Shown: one piece after another, positions 51,677-60,091 of the stretch | Numbering within the stretch: the first letter of the stretch is position 1 | Layout of the letters: each line of letters begins with the position of its first letter | Source of the DNA: an uncultured Winogradskyella sp. | Lineage (GTDB): Bacteria; Bacteroidota; Bacteroidia; Flavobacteriales; Flavobacteriaceae | Length of the DNA stretch: 64,000 nt | Direction: 5' to 3' | NCBI RefSeq assembly: GCF_947501905.1 | Contig: NZ_CANMXL010000004.1 | Coordinates: 493,560 to 557,559 of the forward strand | Program-made: the position numbers and the translations under genes | Notes under the pieces: generated by a model | Databases searched by the model: none | What the model saw: the letters and a program-made list of their open reading frames with translations, nothing else | What the model was told of the DNA's origin: nothing

Positions 51677-52378
51677 ATGAAAACGATAAAAACTTTAGAC
51701 TTTCAATTAAATTGGGACAAAGCAGGAAAAGAAATTGTAGATTATTGTTACCAAGTTAGATTAAAATCAACTCATATTTCCAACTATATTGAGCGTACTT
51801 GCTTAAGAGAATTAAAAATTAAATCAGAAGAATATAGTGGAATCATTATAACATTAATGCACGGTTATGATGATGCAAAATGGTCAAATTATGATAACCC
51901 ATTTATCTCAGCCACTAAATGTGTTAGCATATATATTCGTTTAAATAAAGAAAAGTATGATGCGATAAAAACTGACAATGACTTTAGAGAATTTATACGT
52001 CAGACTATGACATATGCCTTTGAAAAAATTGAAGTAAAATACCCTATTCCTTCAAAAGAAATATTAGCATCTTATAATGATTTTAAAGAGAAAAACTTCA
52101 TAAACAAATGGCTTTCAAAAAAGAAAACAGACCGAAAAAGAAAGCTATTAGTCGAAGCATATTGTGAATTAACAACAACTAAATTTATTCTCACCTTAAA
52201 AGTATTTCAAGGTAAAAAAGAAATTTATAATAATGATATTTTTGAATCAGATTCAAATGTCTATTCTTATGGATATTCTCTAAAAAAGATTACAATTGAA
52301 CAGGACAGAATTTTAGTTTTAGGTGCAAGAGATAAAGTTACATTTTCACTACCCTTAAAAGACATTCTATTAGATTAA
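51677..52378 (+). CDS. cassette hypothetical protein, array B last cassette gene 3
   Basis: 233 residues from ATG 51677; the frame is open to 51638 but that overlaps the previous gene. Soluble, alpha/beta (GIIITLMHGYDDAKWSNYDN, FREFIRQTMTYAFEKIEVKY, LVEAYCELTTTKFILTLKVF). No family recognised; its position after an Imm17-like gene would fit another immunity or effector-related protein, without direct evidence. Confidence 0.68.
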   Translation: MKTIKTLDFQLNWDKAGKEIVDYCYQVRLKSTHISNYIERTCLRELKIKSEEYSGIIITLMHGYDDAKWSNYDNPFISATKCVSIYIRLNKEKYDAIKTDNDFREFIRQTMTYAFEKIEVKYPIPSKEILASYNDFKEKNFINKWLSKKKTDRKRKLLVEAYCELTTTKFILTLKVFQGKKEIYNNDIFESDSNVYSYGYSLKKITIEQDRILVLGARDKVTFSLPLKDILLD

Positions 52379-52402
52379 ATAAAACTAACTGAATAAGTGG
52401 CA

Positions 52403-52538
52403 GTTGCTAACAATGTATAAAAATAATAGCGGTATAATCGCTAAAACGAAAGTGAAATATATAAATCTAACAATAGTAATAAACGGAAAAGTAAGTGCAT
52501 AAAAATCCGCTACTATTCTTATACGTTACCGTAGACAG
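52403..52538 (+). repeat. attC-like site B12, end of array
   Basis: GTTGCTAAC-AATGTATAAAAATAATAGCGG left; CCGCTACTATTCTTATACG, TTACC-GTAGACAG right. The right terminal motif is GTA in place of GTT and no cassette follows. Bases 52539-52653 hold nothing I can identify. Confidence 0.65.
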
Positions 52539-52653
52539 AAACATTCTTTTTATTTTTAGCTACCGCAAGAAGTATAAACATAGTTTGTAATGCTTTTTAA
52601 AATCAATAGCTCTTTTACTCGTCTTAATTCAATATTTGACTACCAACTTTTAG

Positions 52654-52680
52654 CGAGTTCAAACCTCAATCTCGCTACAA
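52654..52680 (+). other. right attachment-type repeat (tRNA-Met 3' end copy)
   Basis: CGAGTTCAAACCTCAATCTC plus GCTACAA: 25 of 27 bases equal to 40545-40571. No tRNA 5' half precedes it. Confidence 0.65.
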
Positions 52681-52684
52681 TAAC

Positions 52685-52714
52685 AAACCAGCATTTAAAA
52701 GTGCTGGTTTTTGT
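52685..52714. terminator. terminator behind the right tRNA remnant, shared with porP
   Basis: AAACCAGCA / TGCTGGTTT with an 8-base loop and a T-run; lies directly after the tRNA 3' remnant and just before the convergent end of the PorP gene. Confidence 0.85.
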
Positions 52715-52725
52715 ATTTAATGACT

Positions 52726-53724
52726 CTAACGTTTCCTACTCCTATCCGTATTACAGCTTCGACATGCAGTCAAATAGGTAACGGACAGCTCATAAACACC
52801 ATTGGTGCGACCAATTTGAGTCGTATTAAAATCATAAGAGAGTCCAAATCTAAATCGTTCATACTCCAAACCAATAAAACCATTGATGGACGTTAATAAG
52901 TGTGAATCTTCACCATTTTTTGCTGGATTTGTAGCAGCGGTAACACCCAACAAAAACTGGTTTACTTGAAATAGAGAGCCTATATCTAATCTATTAAACT
53001 CCCCTTGTTGCATATAGTTAGCCGTCATCATGATGCTATAATCATTTAAAAAAGGAAAACGATAATTACCATGTAATGAATAAAAGATATCGAGAGCCAA
53101 ATTATCGCCTTGAACAAAAGAAATATTAGGTCTATTAAGATGTTTTATAGAAACTCCAAACCAATATGTGACTCCATTAATTTCTTCTTTTTCAAAAACA
53201 AAGCCTGTCGAAAAATCAACAAAAATTACATTATCATTATTTAAAGCTAAAGGATCTACTGTAGTTGGATTAATCGTTCCTGCATTGATATTTATTTGGT
53301 CACCAAGCGTTAAGTTACTAAACTGAAAATCTTTAAATCCAAAACCTACATCTACTGCTGGTCTAAAAATCCATCCACCTCTTAAATTAACGCGATGCGC
53401 ATAATTAACATTAATTTGATTTTGGCTATAGTTGGTAAAGGATTCATGCTGTCGCAATGCCGTAATCCCTAACCCAAAACCTAAACTAGGTCCATAATCA
53501 AATGATTTATTCCAAAAGAAAAACTGAGAATTAATTTTTAAATTAAGATTTGGCCATTGTGTTCGATGTAAAATACCCAGATGTGTGCGCCCATTATCTT
53601 CAAATCCTGAAAATGCTGGATTTATAGTTTCTTGAACAAAAGTAGATTGTGTAAAAATTGGGTCTTGCGCTCTAGCTTTTAAAGTAATTACTAAACAAAA
53701 AATTATAAGAGTGTAATACTTCAT
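52726..53724 (-). CDS. PorP/SprF family T9SS-associated outer membrane protein
   Basis: 332 residues with a signal peptide (ending KARAQ). QDPIFTQSTFVQETINPAFSG near the N-terminus, GLGITALRQHES and the repeated aromatic beta-strands are the PorP/SprF signature. These beta-barrel proteins are paired with giant type-B CTD adhesins and are needed to secrete or anchor them through T9SS. It starts 9 bp after the adhesin stop, forming an adhesin-PorP operon. Confidence 0.93.
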   Translation of the reverse strand: MKYYTLIIFCLVITLKARAQDPIFTQSTFVQETINPAFSGFEDNGRTHLGILHRTQWPNLNLKINSQFFFWNKSFDYGPSLGFGLGITALRQHESFTNYSQNQINVNYAHRVNLRGGWIFRPAVDVGFGFKDFQFSNLTLGDQININAGTINPTTVDPLALNNDNVIFVDFSTGFVFEKEEINGVTYWFGVSIKHLNRPNISFVQGDNLALDIFYSLHGNYRFPFLNDYSIMMTANYMQQGEFNRLDIGSLFQVNQFLLGVTAATNPAKNGEDSHLLTSINGFIGLEYERFRFGLSYDFNTTQIGRTNGVYELSVTYLTACRSCNTDRSRKR

Positions 53725-53733
53725 TAATCAGAA

Positions 53734-56700
53734 TTATTTAATAAAAACTAAAGCACCTTGCTTTTTAATTTCTTTACCATAAAATGTCATGCCTGAAAAT
53801 GTATAATAATAGTTACCATTTTCTGCGATTTCATCTTTCACTTTACCATCCCAACCTTGAATAGATTCGCCTTTTTCAGAGAAAACAACACTTCCCCATG
53901 TATCATAAATTCGTAATTCAAGATTATTTAAGCCACGCTGTTCTGGTCTAAAAAAGTCATTTAGACTGTCTTCATTTGGTGTAAAGGCATCTGGCACAAT
54001 TAATTCATAACCCTTTTCTACTATTAGCGTAACCACTGAGGTATAAACACATCCAAAAGGATACGTCACTGTCTGAGTAACAACATAATTGCCAACTGCA
54101 GAATAAATATGTGTCGGATTTTCTTCAGTCGAAAAACTTCCATCTCCAAAGTCCCACAAAATACTTTCAAAATCTCCTGTAGCTTCATTAGTAAATTGAA
54201 TAGGGTCTTCGATAGAGAAAATTCCAAAATTTAAAAACGCAAATGAGGAAACAGAAAAATCGACATCGCCACCAAACTCTATAGTTTCAACATCAAATGT
54301 AATTTCAAAATCACATCCTTGACCGTCTACAACACTCAAAACAACTAAACCGGTAAGGTCTGTTGTCATAAATTCGTTATTAGGCCCTGTAACTGTACCA
54401 CTAGACCAACTGTATGTAAATGGAGGTACTCCACCTGAAGCTACAGCTTCAAAAGACTGATTAACAACACCTGTATCGCAATCAGGTTCAGAATTAGTAA
54501 TCACTTCTAATTGTAAAGGGTCAAATCTATCAACTGTCCAACTTGCTTCAACCTCACAGTCATTAGCATCAATTACTGTAACGGAATATGTATCTGGACC
54601 AATATCATCTAGGTTTTCCGTAACTTCCCCATTAGACCATAAAAAAGTATATGGCGCAGAGCCACCTTGTACTATAAGATTTATTGCTCCACTATTGGCA
54701 TTATCACAATCCAAAGCATTAGTCACATTAGCTGATAGTAGTAAAGGTGGGATATCGAAAATTGTGAAACTCTCTTGAATAATACAGGTCGTAGCATCTG
54801 TAATTGTTACCGTATAAGTTCCTGGACCTAAATTATTTCGTTCTGTTCCGTCTGGAGAACCATCACTCCATACTAAATTTACTGGGTCTACTCCACCGAT
54901 AAAATTAAGATTAATACTTGCATCATTTGCTCCCGAACAAGACATTTGTGTTACTACAGGGTTAACATCAAACACAGGTACATCATCTATGACTATAGGG
55001 AAATCGCGTTGACAGTTCTCAGCATCAGTGATAGTTATTGTATAGGTTCCTGGAGATAAATCTGTCTGTTGCATTCCTGTGCCTAGGTTGCTCCAGGCTA
55101 TATTGTGAGGTGCTACTCCTCCAGTAATATTATTAATTACAATTGAGCCGTCATTATCTCCAAAACACTCCACTTGTGTTACTGTGACAACAATATCAAT
55201 TTGTGAATTTTGAATAATTTCAACCTGAAGTGTATCAACACAATTAGAAGCGTCGGTTACTGTTAAATCATATATACCAAATTCAAGACCTGAAATATTT
55301 TGATTAGTACTTGTATATCCATTTGGTCCAACCCAAGAATACGAATAGTTTGCCCTTCCGCCACTTATTAAAACTGAAATAGCACCTGTAGATTCACCAA
55401 AACACAGCACATTAGTTTGAACATCTAAGACCACATCTAATTCTTGCGGCTCAATGATACTGAAATCTCGGGTTATTGGTCCACAACTATTACCATCTGT
55501 AACTGAAACAGAATAATTTCCTGGACCTAAATTGGATAAATCTTCATCTGTAGAAAATACTGCTCCATTTAATGTCCAAGAGAATGTATAAGGTAAGGTT
55601 CCACCACCTATATCAATACCTATCTGTCCATCATTTGCATTAAAACATGATATGGTATCTGGGTCAAAATCTATTGAAGTAAAAACTAATTCACCAGGTT
55701 CAGCAATAGTAAAGGATTGAGTAAAAGGACAACCTCCGTCATCTTGTATATCTACAATATATTGACCAGGTTCCAAATTACTAATATCTTCATCTGTACT
55801 AGTAAATCCATTTGGTCCTGACCATGTAATATTGTATGCATTACCAGTTCCAAATGGAACACCTCCAGAAATAGTAATATCTATTGAGCCAGAATTAGAA
55901 TTGAAACAAAGGCTATTAGTTACTTGATCTAAAATTGAAATTGAAGGATTAACTGTAACCTCGATTTCAAAAGATGCCCCTTGGCAAATTCCTGATATAG
56001 GTGTTACAGTGTACATCACAATTGCTGGGTTAGAACTTGTGTTTACCAAAACTTGAGAGACATTTGTTACTGGGGTTGTTTGTGCTGAAGTTCCAGTGAC
56101 AACTCCGGCTGGGGTAACTGTTGGTAATGTCCACGTATATTGAGTATTTGCAGGTACTATATCTCCATTTATAATATCTGGAACAAACTGAAAAGCATTA
56201 TCACTACAAATTAATAATACAGTATCTGAAATCTGTGGGGTTTGGTTTACAATAATTTCAGCAGTATTAGATATAATCTCAGGACATCCACCTGTTGTAA
56301 AAGTTAGAATCGCATAATAGTATGTAGTCCCTACATTGCTTACATCGGGGCTATATGTAGGCATATTTGCTCCAGGAATAGCAGTTCCACTTGTAGTATC
56401 ATCAATTGTATTCTCATACCATTGATAAGTTGGTATTCCAGAACCATTAGTAAATGACACTTCTAAAGCTGGTGTAGTATCGCCAAGACATATTTCGTTT
56501 GAAATAGGTTGTAAATCGAATTGAGCACCACTATTAACCTCCAATTCAGAAACATCGCTTATCACTTCACAACCTGAAACATCTTGAGTAACAACGGCAT
56601 AATAATAAAATGTGCCTACCGTATTTGTAGGTGGTGTGAATAATGGCTGATTCTCACCTGCTATAAGCGCACCTCCAGTATTACTATTCACTGTATTTAC

Positions 56701-59700
56701 ATACCATTGGTAACTAATATTACCTAACCCACCAGATATTTGTACTTCAAGATTTTGTGGAGGCGTATTAAGACATAAACTTTGAGAAGTTATTGGTTGT
56801 ATTGTTATGACTGGGTCATCAACAACAACAATTTCAGATACACTACTTAATAAGGCTGCACAACCACTAGCGCTATAGGCTACTTCAACATAATAATAGA
56901 ATGTCCCAATAATATTAAAAACTGGTGGTGTATACGTTGGCAAATTGGCACCAGGAATTAGAGTTCCTCCAGTATTGGAATTTGTTGTATTTGTAAACCA
57001 TTGATATGTTGCTGTGCCAGAACCTCCAGAAACTTGTATCTCGAGTTCATCTGCTGTACCTCCCAAACATATAGATTGACTATTTTGTGGTTCGGTATCA
57101 ATTTGGGCAGAATCAGTAATCTCAATCTCTGCGGTATCAGAAACTAGATTACCGCAACCACCTGTTGTGAAAGTAATTACAACATAATAATAAATTGAAC
57201 CCAATGTATTTGTTGGTGGCGAAAAAGTAGCTGATGTTTCTCCCGGTATTGCAGTACCCGAAGTATTATCATCAATAGTATTTTCAAACCATTGGTAAGC
57301 TGGCGTCCCACTTCCTTGTAGGGTTACTGAAATGTCATTAGCAACTCCATTCAAGCAAATTTGTTCTGATAACGGTTGGTTTGTAATTGTGGGTGCAGGT
57401 TGTACTATAATTTCGAAATCAACAGGTGTGCCAGTACATCCATTAACTTCAGGAGTTACGGTATAAACAAGTGTTATATCTGATGTAGTAGAATTTACTA
57501 ATGTTTGTATGGGTATTGTGTCTGTTGTCCCAGAGTCAATAAAACCAGACAGTCCTCCTGGATTATTTGAAGTCCAAGTATATGTTGTATTAGGAGTATC
57601 AGAAGTCAATATTATTTCATTAGAATCTGTTCCAGAACATATAGTTTGAGTTAAACTAGTGTTTGTTATAGTTGGTATTTGACTTATTGAAAAATCTTCT
57701 GTGACTGAAGTTGTACCACAAGAATTTGTAACACTAAAGGTTATGATATAATTTCCCACAGCACTATAGTCAATAGCTCCTGGACTTAATTGATTTGAAG
57801 TCGCTGGCGTACCTCCTGGAAAAGACCAACTGTAAGTCACTACTTCGCTAGCTGGTGCACAATCATCAACGGTAGCCACAGGAGTAATAGAAACTGGTCC
57901 ACAGGCATCATCAACTGCATCTAAAGTAGCATTAGGAGGTTGCTTAACCTGTATAGTTTGATTTGTAATGTTATCTCCACAAGAATTAGTGACAGTCAAT
58001 TGTATATCGTATTGACCTGCAGAATTAAATTGAAACGAAGGATTTACTGAATTCTCATCAGTTCCATTTGTAAACAACCATGATTCTGCAGTGCCACAAA
58101 ATTCAGGTGTATATGTAACTTCCCATAGATAGGTTTCTGCTCCACAAAATTGAGAAACATTTGTCGTATTTGTAGCATTAACATCAAAGGGCACACATCC
58201 TTCTATATTGTCTAAAGCAAATGCTGCTGTTGGCTCGGCTTCTATACAAATTGTTTGTGTAATTGGTGGAGAAACACCACAAAAATTCTCTTCTGTAAGC
58301 GTTACTGTATATGTACCTGGTGTGGTATAAGTATGTGAGGGACTTTCATCTGTAGACGTATTACCATCACCAAAATCCCAAGAATGCGCAGTATTTTCAG
58401 AACAATTAGGACCAAATCCCCCTTCTGTTGTATTTGTAAATTGTACTGGTGTATTGACACACCCAGGGCTATCAAATTCAAAATCTGGTGTTGGCTGACT
58501 CAATATAATTATAGGACCAGCGGTTAAATTAGATTCGCCACAAGATGTCATTATATTTAAAGCCACAGTGTAACTTGGCTCTGGGCAATTAGACTCAGTG
58601 TAAGTATGAGGAATAGGGAAATTCTGAGAAGATGCTGGATCCGCAGCATCATAAAAAACAGAACTTTCCATATCGGCTTGATTGATGACTACTTCAGTCC
58701 CATCCCCATAATCTATTGTATATACCGTATCTGGTGGATTTGTACCCCATGAACCAATTGTAAATTGCAAATTAGTATTTGGTATACACAAGTTTACTGT
58801 ATTCCCTGGTGTTTCTATAGCTCCAGTAGGATTGCTTGAATTTCTAATAATAATGGTTTCATTAGATACACAACCATTATTTCCTATTCCAGTAATAACA
58901 GCATTAAAAGAACCTAATTGTGTATATGTATGGGTAGCCGGAAAAGTAATTCCTGTTGCTGATGAACCATCTCCCCAATCTACATTATAAGAAGAAATAC
59001 AAGAAGCTGAAGCAGATGTATTTCCAACATTTATTGTATAATTCGGATCAGTAGCATTATTTCCACAATTGTCAAAAGGTATTCCAAAGCCGGCATCTAA
59101 ATCTTCAAAGCTTATGTCTGGCCTTTCTTCTATTGTTATTAGTTCTGAAACAGTCGTAGAGCAGTTATTACTATCAGTAACAGTAAGAGATGCGCTAAAA
59201 ACTCTAGTTCCACAACCTTCAGCGTCATATATATGTGATGTGTTTTGAAGTGTGGATGATGCACCATCTCCAAAGTTCCAATTAAATGTAAACGGGCCAC
59301 TACCAGTTATTGTAGGTGTAAAACTCACTGGCAAACCAGAGCATTGATTGTTATTAAAAGTAAAACTAACTGATGGTGGGTCAACTATAGTAATTGTTGC
59401 AGAACCTGATGCAAATTCTGAGTCTCCATTGTTATCCGATACAGAAACTAATTCATACACAAAACTACCTGTAGTACTTGTATTAACGGGAATTGAAATA
59501 CTATCATCAGTACCAGCTGTAGATATGGTCTGATTTGCTCCTCCATTTATGGTATATGTAAAGGTATATGGAGCTACACCTGCTGAACCAGTAAAAGTAA
59601 TTTCTGGCTCTGGAGAATCGTTTAAACAAGCTGTCGTAGTTCCTGTTAAAATAGCATCTGGAGGTAAACTGGAACTTAATGCAACATTTTTTACGCTGTC

Positions 59701-59853
59701 ATTATTACCAAGCTGAAAATTTTTGATTTGAGCTTTATCAATACCTAAAGCCAATATGATGCAAACATTGAGACTAATTAATAAGAGTATTTTCTCATTA
59801 AAAAATGATTTTATATAACTCTTTTGAATTCGCATTATACTTTTATTATTCAA
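53734..59853 (-). CDS. giant T9SS-secreted adhesin with PKD, Ig-like and SprB-type repeats
   Basis: 2039 residues. A hydrophobic N-terminal segment (about 20-37) acts as a signal; a start at MRIQ (residue 7) is also possible. Then come PKD domains (about 160-720, with NWNFGDGASS, SWDFGDGNTSTDESP), four Ig-like repeats with ICL...YQW[FY] (about 820-1210), seven SprB-type repeats with CF...GGxxPYxxxWS (about 1290-1850), a further PKD domain (WDFGDGSFSTEENPTHIYSA), and a C-terminal gliding-motility type-B domain (VPDAFTPNEDSLNDFF to the end). It is a surface adhesin exported by T9SS, paired with PorP/SprF. Confidence 0.93.
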   Translation of the reverse strand: MNNKSIMRIQKSYIKSFFNEKILLLISLNVCIILALGIDKAQIKNFQLGNNDSVKNVALSSSLPPDAILTGTTTACLNDSPEPEITFTGSAGVAPYTFTYTINGGANQTISTAGTDDSISIPVNTSTTGSFVYELVSVSDNNGDSEFASGSATITIVDPPSVSFTFNNNQCSGLPVSFTPTITGSGPFTFNWNFGDGASSTLQNTSHIYDAEGCGTRVFSASLTVTDSNNCSTTVSELITIEERPDISFEDLDAGFGIPFDNCGNNATDPNYTINVGNTSASASCISSYNVDWGDGSSATGITFPATHTYTQLGSFNAVITGIGNNGCVSNETIIIRNSSNPTGAIETPGNTVNLCIPNTNLQFTIGSWGTNPPDTVYTIDYGDGTEVVINQADMESSVFYDAADPASSQNFPIPHTYTESNCPEPSYTVALNIMTSCGESNLTAGPIIILSQPTPDFEFDSPGCVNTPVQFTNTTEGGFGPNCSENTAHSWDFGDGNTSTDESPSHTYTTPGTYTVTLTEENFCGVSPPITQTICIEAEPTAAFALDNIEGCVPFDVNATNTTNVSQFCGAETYLWEVTYTPEFCGTAESWLFTNGTDENSVNPSFQFNSAGQYDIQLTVTNSCGDNITNQTIQVKQPPNATLDAVDDACGPVSITPVATVDDCAPASEVVTYSWSFPGGTPATSNQLSPGAIDYSAVGNYIITFSVTNSCGTTSVTEDFSISQIPTITNTSLTQTICSGTDSNEIILTSDTPNTTYTWTSNNPGGLSGFIDSGTTDTIPIQTLVNSTTSDITLVYTVTPEVNGCTGTPVDFEIIVQPAPTITNQPLSEQICLNGVANDISVTLQGSGTPAYQWFENTIDDNTSGTAIPGETSATFSPPTNTLGSIYYYVVITFTTGGCGNLVSDTAEIEITDSAQIDTEPQNSQSICLGGTADELEIQVSGGSGTATYQWFTNTTNSNTGGTLIPGANLPTYTPPVFNIIGTFYYYVEVAYSASGCAALLSSVSEIVVVDDPVITIQPITSQSLCLNTPPQNLEVQISGGLGNISYQWYVNTVNSNTGGALIAGENQPLFTPPTNTVGTFYYYAVVTQDVSGCEVISDVSELEVNSGAQFDLQPISNEICLGDTTPALEVSFTNGSGIPTYQWYENTIDDTTSGTAIPGANMPTYSPDVSNVGTTYYYAILTFTTGGCPEIISNTAEIIVNQTPQISDTVLLICSDNAFQFVPDIINGDIVPANTQYTWTLPTVTPAGVVTGTSAQTTPVTNVSQVLVNTSSNPAIVMYTVTPISGICQGASFEIEVTVNPSISILDQVTNSLCFNSNSGSIDITISGGVPFGTGNAYNITWSGPNGFTSTDEDISNLEPGQYIVDIQDDGGCPFTQSFTIAEPGELVFTSIDFDPDTISCFNANDGQIGIDIGGGTLPYTFSWTLNGAVFSTDEDLSNLGPGNYSVSVTDGNSCGPITRDFSIIEPQELDVVLDVQTNVLCFGESTGAISVLISGGRANYSYSWVGPNGYTSTNQNISGLEFGIYDLTVTDASNCVDTLQVEIIQNSQIDIVVTVTQVECFGDNDGSIVINNITGGVAPHNIAWSNLGTGMQQTDLSPGTYTITITDAENCQRDFPIVIDDVPVFDVNPVVTQMSCSGANDASINLNFIGGVDPVNLVWSDGSPDGTERNNLGPGTYTVTITDATTCIIQESFTIFDIPPLLLSANVTNALDCDNANSGAINLIVQGGSAPYTFLWSNGEVTENLDDIGPDTYSVTVIDANDCEVEASWTVDRFDPLQLEVITNSEPDCDTGVVNQSFEAVASGGVPPFTYSWSSGTVTGPNNEFMTTDLTGLVVLSVVDGQGCDFEITFDVETIEFGGDVDFSVSSFAFLNFGIFSIEDPIQFTNEATGDFESILWDFGDGSFSTEENPTHIYSAVGNYVVTQTVTYPFGCVYTSVVTLIVEKGYELIVPDAFTPNEDSLNDFFRPEQRGLNNLELRIYDTWGSVVFSEKGESIQGWDGKVKDEIAENGNYYYTFSGMTFYGKEIKKQGALVFIK

Positions 59854-60056
59854 ATTCTATAGAAATTCTTAATTCGCTATTTTTCATAAAAACTACATCA
59901 TGAAATCCAAATACACTATAGTAATCAATTATAATTGTTGAAATTACAGTAAAATTCTTTCATTCACAAACAATTGATTTTCAGTGTATATAAATAAAAT
60001 ATTTGCACTTAATCTAATTTTTTTGCTTTTTATCGATGTTTTTTAAGTTTTTATTA

Positions 60057-60064
60057 TATATTTG
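60057..60064 (+). promoter_or_regulatory. -7 promoter element of the M14 peptidase gene
   Basis: Perfect TATATTTG 27 bp before the ATG at 60092; no clear -33 TTG at standard distance. Confidence 0.55.
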
Positions 60065-60091
60065 TGGCGATTCATTTTAAACCCAAATCTA

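Larger units (their letters stand above)
40545..52680 (+). mobile_element. genomic island in tRNA-Met carrying cassette array B
   Basis: Bounded by a 27-bp near-repeat of the tRNA 3' end (40545-40571 and 52654-52680, 25 of 27 bases equal). Just inside the left end lies a degenerate tyrosine recombinase; the rest is a one-way array of genes with attC-like sites (41644-52538). A terminator like those behind tRNA genes follows the right copy. Confidence 0.7.

Noticed and set aside
52654..52680. A second tRNA gene
   Set aside because: Only the 3' 27 bases are present; no D arm or anticodon arm can be formed from the bases before it.
52711..52896. 61-residue plus-strand frame at the array's right edge
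   Set aside because: It is antisense to the end of the PorP/SprF gene and its composition reflects that gene.
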